The position numbers and the translations under genes are program-made. From DATFJT01 sp965230755 (GTDB lineage: Bacteria; Bacteroidota; Bacteroidia; Chitinophagales; Saprospiraceae), in the NCBI GenBank assembly GCA_965230755.1, contig CBDDLT010000011.1:1-64000 (forward strand): a DNA stretch of 64,000 nucleotides, in the 5' to 3' direction. Each line of letters opens with the position of its first letter. Position 1 is the stretch's first letter. Shown piece by piece: positions 60,165 to 64,000 of this stretch. Below the pieces are notes generated by a model. The model was not told the DNA's origin, did no database searches, and worked only from the letters and a program-made list of their open reading frames with translations.

Positions 60165-61076
60165 ATGAGATTATTAAGAATATATGTTAATAGGGCGATT
60201 ATTCTCTCCTCACTATTGGCTTTAAGTCTGGCTTGTAAGGTGGAAAAGAATACGGAAATATCAATACACGAAAAGTCAGAACTTGGCAGGTATCTTTTCT
60301 TTGACAAGGGACTATCTTTTAATGCGCGCATTTCATGTTCGAGTTGTCACGATCCTGGGATGGCCTTTACAGACGGTTATCGAAAAGCGATCAATGATAA
60401 GGCGGATCAATTGGCCACCAATACAACGACCGTTCTCAATTTAAAAGATTACCCTTATTTGAGCTGGACAGATACCACGGTTGTTGATTTACAAAAGCAA
60501 CTAAAACGTCCTCTTTTTTCGGAAAAGCCTATCGAGCTAGGTTTACATTTTGATAGCTTGAAGATATTCGATTATTTAAGTGATCAATACAGTTCGGGCT
60601 TTGTCTCATTTTATGATGACATCAGTTCTGAAAGTGTCATTGATGCCTTGGCCAGTTATATCAATAGCCTTGAATGCCGAAATGCGGTGGTAGATGATTT
60701 TGTTCAAGGGAAAGACTGCGAAAAAGTGGATGTAGCTTTTTATGAGGGGTGGAATTGCTATTTCGAATTGGATTGTCATTCCTGCCATGGGGGTAGGGAT
60801 TTTAACATTCCAGAATTGAGTTCCAATTACCCCAATTCGGAATTCAGGATCCCAGGATTGAGGAATGTGAGAATAACCAAGCCATACTTTCATGATGGTT
60901 CCGTATTTGATTTAAGCGAAGCTATTACCATTCATTCCGAATCGCTTTATGCAGACCAATCAATAAGCAGGATTCCTACAGATGCTGATATTCAGAAACT
61001 TCTTCATTTCTTGGATGAATTGACCGATACCAGTTATCTTAGCAATGAACATTTTACCAGTCCATTTAATCAGTAA
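60165..61076 (+). CDS. Di-heme cytochrome c peroxidase / MauG-family lipoprotein
   Basis: A 303-residue lipoprotein (lipobox LALSLAC, Cys24). Two heme c sites: Cys58-x-x-Cys61-His62 (ARISCSSCHDPGMAFTDG) and Cys204-x-x-Cys207-His208 (LDCHSCHGGRDFN). The segment FRIPGLRNVRITKPYFHDGS is the family hallmark (SVRIT-like, substrate and distal heme region). MauG/MbnH enzymes of this family modify a protein partner's Trp or Tyr residues; plain peroxidases remove H2O2. It leads a three-gene unit with 3- and 5-base gaps, so the two downstream secreted proteins may be its partners. The protein is shorter than the usual 330-370 residues. Confidence 0.9.
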   Translation: MRLLRIYVNRAIILSSLLALSLACKVEKNTEISIHEKSELGRYLFFDKGLSFNARISCSSCHDPGMAFTDGYRKAINDKADQLATNTTTVLNLKDYPYLSWTDTTVVDLQKQLKRPLFSEKPIELGLHFDSLKIFDYLSDQYSSGFVSFYDDISSESVIDALASYINSLECRNAVVDDFVQGKDCEKVDVAFYEGWNCYFELDCHSCHGGRDFNIPELSSNYPNSEFRIPGLRNVRITKPYFHDGSVFDLSEAITIHSESLYADQSISRIPTDADIQKLLHFLDELTDTSYLSNEHFTSPFNQ

Positions 61077-61079
61077 TTT

Positions 61080-62762
61080 ATGCTTCGGTTTTTAAGTCTT
61101 TGTTTTCTTATGATTTTGATGATGGCATTCTTTTCGTGCATGAGGACCGAGCAACCGGAAAGTAAGCTAGAATGGAGGAAACAGCGAATTGAAGCGGCAT
61201 TGAAAGGGGCAATTCCAGTTTTGTTTTTAAACGAAAATCAGATTCTTTCAGTTGCGGACCAGGAAAAGTTATTGAGTGATCCGGAATTCAAGAGCTTTCT
61301 GCTTGATCAAAAAACCGGGGAGCCAATGCTCAATGAAGTTTTTTCGATAGACGAGATAAGACCTTCAGATATTCACGAACAAATTAGTGTTTGTAAAACC
61401 TGTAAATGTGCCAGGATGGAGTTGTATAATTATGCGCATAATGGGACATTAATCATTACGCTAGATGTCGAAAATAAAAGACCTATTCACCGGACTTTTT
61501 ATGCTCAGATGCAAGGTGATTTAAATCAAGAATTGGCTGATCTTGCAATGGAAATTGCAATCAATGATAACTTGGTTAAAGAAACTTATGGAAGTCCACT
61601 CAGTGCGGAAGATGGAGTAATGCAAGGGACTAAAACTGCCTTAAATAGAACGAAATGCCAGCGATCAAATCATCTGTGCGCAGCACCAACTTTCGTTAAG
61701 GATGACAAAGCTCTTTGGGCCATTGTGGACTTGACAGATCTTCATGTGGTAGGGGTCGAATGGACGAATGTGGGGCGAACGGGAATGCCCGTTACTGAAA
61801 GGAGCGCTCAAAATGATAGGATCATGAACAAGTATTGCGATCAGGTGAATACTTATCAAAATGATCATTGGAGTTTTAAGTATAATTTGACGCGTTCTGA
61901 TGGGATGAAGGTTTACGATATTAGCTTTCGAGATAATGCTGTGATTCGAAGTATTAAGACTGTTGATTGGCATGTATCCTATTCGGAACGCAAGGGATTT
62001 GGGTATAGTGATGCCATAGGCTGTCCAGAGTTCAGTATGGCGGCTGTGATAGCGGTAGAAGCACCTCAATTTTTGCCGATAATAGACGGAGGAGATACTA
62101 CTGGATTTAAGATGGTACAGGACTATTTTAGCAAGGATTGGCCAACTCCATGTGCTTACAATTACCGTCAGGAGTTCGAATTTTATAAGGATGGGAGTTT
62201 TAGACCAAAAATTGCATCCATCGGTAGAGGCTGTGGTTCGGATGGTACTTATAGGCCGGTGACAAGAATCGCTTTTGAAGGAAATGAACAGGCCTTTTTA
62301 GTTGCAAAGGATCAGGAATGGGTAGCTTGGAATAAGGAGCAATGGCAAAGGGAAGACGAACTCTTCCCATATAGAAGTGATGTTTTCTTCGCCCAATGGA
62401 AATCCTCGAATAACAAGTACTGGATAGAGAGTAATCAGGGCCAATTCGGAGACGGAAGCCGAGGTGATAAAGCGTATTTCTATGTCACTGTAAATCATCC
62501 TGATAGGGTAGAAGGGGAAGCTGATTTGCCCACAATCGGTCCCTGTTGTAATACTGATCATCGCCAAGGACCGGAAAAATTCATTAATGGAGAATCCTTG
62601 GAACAGGAAGAACTAGTTTTTTGGTATGTTCCTGAATTAAAAAATGATGGTAGGAAAGGACATGAGTATTGCTGGGCAGAGTCAGTCCTTGAGAATGGTC
62701 GTTTTGTTCCCAAAATTTACCCTTGTTTTTCAGGTCCTAAATTTGTTCATCAAAAAATATAA
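61080..62762 (+). CDS. Lipoprotein with weak copper-amine-oxidase-like features
   Basis: A 560-residue lipoprotein (lipobox MMAFFSC, Cys20). Several segments recall the catalytic domain of copper amine oxidases: HWSFKYNLTRSDGMKVYDIS ('W-x-F-x-x-x-x-x-R-x-G-x-x-x-x-x-I'), GFGYSDAIGCPEFSMAAVI ('G-x-x-x-x-x-x-x-G-C') and CAYNYRQEFEFYKDG, where Tyr362 occupies the place of the topaquinone Tyr in NYDY. The usual copper His-x-His pair is not seen after it. Eleven or more Cys residues, including the cluster CKTCKC at 105-110, suggest disulfides. The match is by eye and may be wrong; it could be an unrelated beta-sandwich. Middle gene of the peroxidase unit. Confidence 0.6.
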   Translation: MLRFLSLCFLMILMMAFFSCMRTEQPESKLEWRKQRIEAALKGAIPVLFLNENQILSVADQEKLLSDPEFKSFLLDQKTGEPMLNEVFSIDEIRPSDIHEQISVCKTCKCARMELYNYAHNGTLIITLDVENKRPIHRTFYAQMQGDLNQELADLAMEIAINDNLVKETYGSPLSAEDGVMQGTKTALNRTKCQRSNHLCAAPTFVKDDKALWAIVDLTDLHVVGVEWTNVGRTGMPVTERSAQNDRIMNKYCDQVNTYQNDHWSFKYNLTRSDGMKVYDISFRDNAVIRSIKTVDWHVSYSERKGFGYSDAIGCPEFSMAAVIAVEAPQFLPIIDGGDTTGFKMVQDYFSKDWPTPCAYNYRQEFEFYKDGSFRPKIASIGRGCGSDGTYRPVTRIAFEGNEQAFLVAKDQEWVAWNKEQWQREDELFPYRSDVFFAQWKSSNNKYWIESNQGQFGDGSRGDKAYFYVTVNHPDRVEGEADLPTIGPCCNTDHRQGPEKFINGESLEQEELVFWYVPELKNDGRKGHEYCWAESVLENGRFVPKIYPCFSGPKFVHQKI

Positions 62763-62767
62763 TCTAC

Positions 62768-63658
62768 ATGCTTCGTTGGACATTTCAAGGCATTTTTATC
62801 TTATATAGCGGGTTTTTATTGGGGCAATGTGCCGGTATGCCAAAGTTCGTAAAGGATTGGGGCTTTAATGAGGGTAGAATAGCGCTCAGTACGTCCGAAA
62901 GGCATTTAAAAGGACTTGTTTTAGTAGAGCTGGACCAGGGAGACTTGAGATCGGCAAGAAGGGTCAAAGAGTTTCAGCATCCTTCTTGGAGTAGCGAGGG
63001 TTTTTTAAGTACGGTGATCAGGGATAGGGATGGCCACATTTACGTCGCTCCAAAACCCAATGTAAGCATGCTCTATACCAATAAAGAAAACCTGAATACA
63101 GTCTTTAAGATCGATTCGAAGACAGGAGAAATGCAGAAATTCACTTCAATTCCGAGTAAGTATGAGACCAATATTGAGAATACTTATGGAGTTTTGGGGC
63201 TTCATTTCAGCTGTGATGCTAACAAAATTTTAGTGAGTTCATTATTGGGTTCGGATAGTAAAAATGAAAGGGGAACTATCTATTCGATCGATCCAAGTTC
63301 AGCAGAAAAAAAACTGATTATAAAAGGGGTTGATGCTATTGGATTGTACCTACTAAGGGGAAGTAATGGCAGCTTAAGATTGATTTTTGCCAGTGCTCGT
63401 GGTTCTTTTATATTCGAACAGAAATTGGATGATAAATTAAATCCGATTGGTTCTCCTAATTTGATCATAAACTTAGAGGGTCTGGGACCTAGAGGTGATG
63501 ATAAAGTTCGAAAAATCAGTTTTAGAAATAATCAGATGGTGTTGACCGGAACCAGTTTTAATTACAATTTGAGTGTTCCTCATTCTAGTGTTGAGACCAA
63601 TTATGTCTTCTCTTGGATACCTGATCAAAAAAGCTGGAAATTGGTTTCTATTCAATAG
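62768..63658 (+). CDS. Exported propeller-like protein of unknown function
   Basis: A 296-residue exported protein; residues 1-20 form a signal peptide (FQGIFILYSGFLLG, possibly a lipobox LLGQC with Cys21). The mature chain has the beta-strand pattern of a propeller: LVLVELDQGDLRSARRVKEF, TVFKIDSKTGEMQKFTSIPS, GTIYSIDPSSAEKKLIIKG, YVFSWIPDQKSWKLVSI. I recognise no named family. It starts 5 bases after the 560-residue lipoprotein gene and is the third gene of the peroxidase unit. Confidence 0.7.
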   Translation: MLRWTFQGIFILYSGFLLGQCAGMPKFVKDWGFNEGRIALSTSERHLKGLVLVELDQGDLRSARRVKEFQHPSWSSEGFLSTVIRDRDGHIYVAPKPNVSMLYTNKENLNTVFKIDSKTGEMQKFTSIPSKYETNIENTYGVLGLHFSCDANKILVSSLLGSDSKNERGTIYSIDPSSAEKKLIIKGVDAIGLYLLRGSNGSLRLIFASARGSFIFEQKLDDKLNPIGSPNLIINLEGLGPRGDDKVRKISFRNNQMVLTGTSFNYNLSVPHSSVETNYVFSWIPDQKSWKLVSIQ

Positions 63659-63950
63659 ATTTCTAGAATCATTTTTCTTTTCTGGCATGTAAGTGCTAAA
63701 GGTCTGACTTATAACGATCCAGATTATAGACTAAGAAGATGCTAATTGTCAGATTATATCATAGGGTCAAAAAGAAAGTATGCAGTAATATTTGCCTTGG
63801 CGCGAATCGTGTGAAAGTTCAAATAAATTTCGCGGAGAATTAATCAGAATAACATGATAGATTGTGAAGATAGAATAGGCGATTGCGGTGTAAAGGATAG
63901 AATAATATTTGGCAGATCATTTTCTTGGCAATCTTTAGAATATTTTTTCT
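63659..63950. other. Intergenic region at the right end
   Basis: About 290 bases with no ORF or RNA gene that I can support. It contains the upstream part of the promoter at 63951-63958; a ttgg about 20-25 bases before that box may be its -33 element. Confidence 0.4.
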
Positions 63951-63958
63951 TATCTTTG
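63951..63958 (+). promoter_or_regulatory. Candidate promoter -7 box for the last gene
   Basis: tatctttg is a perfect match to TAnnTTTG. The only visible start codon (63961) is 2 bases behind it, so either the message is leaderless with a later start or the box is fortuitous. Confidence 0.45.
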
Positions 63959-63960
63959 GC

Positions 63961-64000
63961 ATGAAAATTGCCCCATTTTCAGGAATATCTATTTTTAATT
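63961..64000 (+). CDS. Possible start of a further gene (cut by window edge)
   Basis: An ATG at 63961 opens a frame MKIAPFSGISIFN that runs to the window edge without a stop. Thirteen codons are too few to identify it. Confidence 0.3.
   Translation, partial: MKIAPFSGISIFN

Noticed and set aside
60056..60331. Leftward open frame upstream of the K+ channel gene
   Set aside because: It is opposite to the start of the di-heme peroxidase gene and shows no protein-like pattern.

Overview
The window is chromosomal DNA from a member of the Bacteroidota. The evidence is type IX secretion (T9SS) parts and substrates (PorD, a PorE-like protein, four proteins with C-terminal sorting domains), candidate TAnnTTTG promoters, little sign of Shine-Dalgarno sequences, MbnP/DUF1579/DUF5362 families and the gene order bamD-rpoZ-coaBC-porD. 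A Saprospira/Lewinella-type relative is plausible, but that is inference.

Layout. 1-4.3 kb: start of metG (leftward), a secreted protein of unknown function, then a rightward operon of a TlpA-like thioredoxin, an ECF sigma factor and an anti-sigma factor whose outer domain is itself thioredoxin-like. 4.3-22 kb: mostly leftward housekeeping genes: paaZ, a DUF1579 protein, paaY, lipoproteins, a Bax-inhibitor-type membrane protein, an M48 protease, purF, an HD + Pycsar-type membrane protein, malic enzyme, an SRPBCC/GyrI-like protein, two metal-export genes and a beta-propeller with a SPOR end. MbnP-like and rpsU genes run rightward at 20-21 kb. 21.4-25.7 kb: SPOR protein, PBP1A, recO (leftward). 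25.9-35.8 kb: rightward pcrB, rsgA, bamD, rpoZ, coaBC, porD, purN and the PorE-like gene. 36.8-47.7 kb: four tandem paralogous leucine-rich-repeat surface proteins with T9SS sorting domains. 47.7-51.5 kb: an accessory island with palindromic repeats, a REP-associated tyrosine transposase (RAYT) and two headless coding tails, each followed by a small membrane protein or lipoprotein. 51.5-64 kb: outer-membrane and lipoprotein genes, serine hydrolase, M16 protease, lgt, a K+ channel, and a three-gene unit led by a di-heme peroxidase.

How it fits together. Much of the window serves the cell envelope: BamD inserts outer-membrane proteins, Lgt lipidates the many lipoproteins, PBP1A builds the peptidoglycan that SPOR domains recognise, and PorD plus the PorE-like protein serve the secretion system that should export the four leucine-rich-repeat proteins. 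The most unusual items are the sigma/anti-sigma/thioredoxin operon, the RAYT-repeat island with its paired tails, the PorE-like protein ending in SPOR instead of OmpA, and the peroxidase unit whose second gene has weak copper-amine-oxidase-like traits.
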